Of a DNA stretch of 64,000 nt, positions 63,088 through 64,000 are shown in pieces; the first letter of the stretch is position 1; the number at the start of each line of letters is the position of its first letter. The stretch comes from Valencia hispanica. Lineage: Eukaryota > Chordata > Actinopteri > Cyprinodontiformes > Valenciidae. The translations under genes were made by a program, and so were the position numbers. The notes under the pieces are model-generated. The model was not told the DNA's origin, made no database searches, and saw only the letters and a program-made list of their open reading frames with translations. Location of the stretch: contig OY747703.1 of the NCBI GenBank assembly GCA_963556495.2, positions 56,948,796 to 57,012,795 on the forward strand, in the 5' to 3' direction.

Positions 63088-64000
63088 CTGCAAACAAACA
63101 AAACACAGACAGGTTGAATGAAAATGTCCAGCATCACCTCCATGACAGGAATCTGATCAGAAGCGAATGTTTATGCAGTCTGGTAACTCTACAACCGTTT
63201 GTAGAAAGCTTCGGTTGGGACACAATAATCCTGTCAATCCCATCCTATTAATCCTGTAGTAACTCATATTGTCCGAGTTTTTTCAACGAGTTGTAGATGC
63301 TGATGGCTGATTTAAATGGGCTCTATTAATTCAACCAAGCACAGATGTCAAATATCCAGCCAGAAATATGCCAGAAACTTGTTGATGGCTGCAAATAGCA
63401 TGTGGTTCAGGTGCAGCTGGTAAAGGTACGAGTAAGTCTTAGTGAGGGTGTATGTATATATTTGAGCCTGAATGCATAATTTCCATTACTTTAAGCCTAC
63501 AATTAATTCATTTGTTTTGACTCAGTTCTTGTTTTTGAAACTCATCACAGTTCTATGTTAGATTATCAGTCTAATAAACAGAAACCCAAAAGTACGACGG
63601 AGTATCAGGGTCATTGTAGATTAAAGGGAAAAAAAAAAACGTGGCCAAGGAGGAGAACATTTCTACCCCCCCCAAAAAATAAACAACTCAGAAATTTTTA
63701 GGTTAATTTCAGATATTTACAAGAAAAAACCTGGATATGATCTGATTTTGAAAAAACAAACATTTGCCAGAAAGATGTCATTTTTCTTCCTCTTCACGGA
63801 TCTGGCCTTCTCTGAGCTGGTCACATTAAATCCTAATCAATACACTGACACTTTCATGGGACAAAATATGGAAAAACCTGAAGGTAATGCTAAAGCTGGT
63901 GAAATGTTGTCAAAGCTCTGGATTTTGATCTTTTTTTTAAACATAACATCGACTTGATGATGGCAGAGAGAGGCCAAGTGAGGTTTAAACCAGGCCGAAG
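63088..64000. other. RIN2-like intron running off the window
   Basis: No further upstream exon could be identified on the minus strand. The poly-A/poly-C runs near 63631-63680 are the only low-complexity tracts. Confidence 0.5.

Overview
The window looks like teleost (ray-finned fish) nuclear DNA. Vertebrate genes are split into short exons with GT-AG introns, and they lie among fish-type repeats: Tc1/mariner, many hAT elements, Harbinger, L1, L2-like and Rex-like LINEs, a V-SINE-like tRNA SINE, and long TA, TTTA, ATCT and TAGA microsatellites. A killifish or livebearer lineage is possible, but I cannot fix the species. No prokaryotic genes, CRISPR arrays or rRNA/tRNA genes were seen.

Two host genes are supported, both on the minus strand. 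(1) Positions 1-6601 hold the 5' part of AIMP1, the p43 subunit of the multi-tRNA-synthetase complex. The start codon is at 6576, there are three coding exons (6471-6576, 4431-4544, 1-46), and the gene runs off the left edge. (2) Positions 39522-63087 hold eight exons of a RIN2-like Rab5 guanine-nucleotide exchange factor: second half of SH2, proline-rich and acidic linker, RH region, VPS9 and RA, ending at a stop. Its 5' exons lie beyond the right edge. Every junction inside both genes is GT-AG and phase-consistent.

The 33 kb between them is a graveyard of nested mobile elements. The main object is a 12.8-kb composite element at 12498-25329. Inverted termini over 180 bp long enclose a broken IS3EU/rve-type DDE transposase gene (+, 12879 to about 15750) and a broken HECT E3-ligase-like gene (-, 20384-22535). 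Later insertions have scarred it: an L2-like LINE inside the transposase, a 2.8-kb GC-rich poly(A) retroelement, a solo LTR inside the HECT gene and a hAT MITE inside the right terminus.

Next to it (25406-33630) is a Russian-doll stack. Two head-to-head TTAA-type elements come first. The second carries a long-TIR element with a 6-bp target duplication, which contains a small MITE, and a hAT element, which contains another hAT, which contains a Rex-type LINE. At 35640-38499 an R2-like LINE relic has been opened by a hAT and by a dispersed repeat, with a Harbinger MITE beside it.

Within the RIN2-like gene the introns carry further hAT elements (42812-45098, 61791-62083), LINE, SINE and Tc1 relics and very long simple repeats, but no exon appears to be disrupted. 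Insertion boundaries were set from target-site duplications read in the sequence. Superfamily names rest on duplication length, terminal motifs and remnant coding, without any database search.
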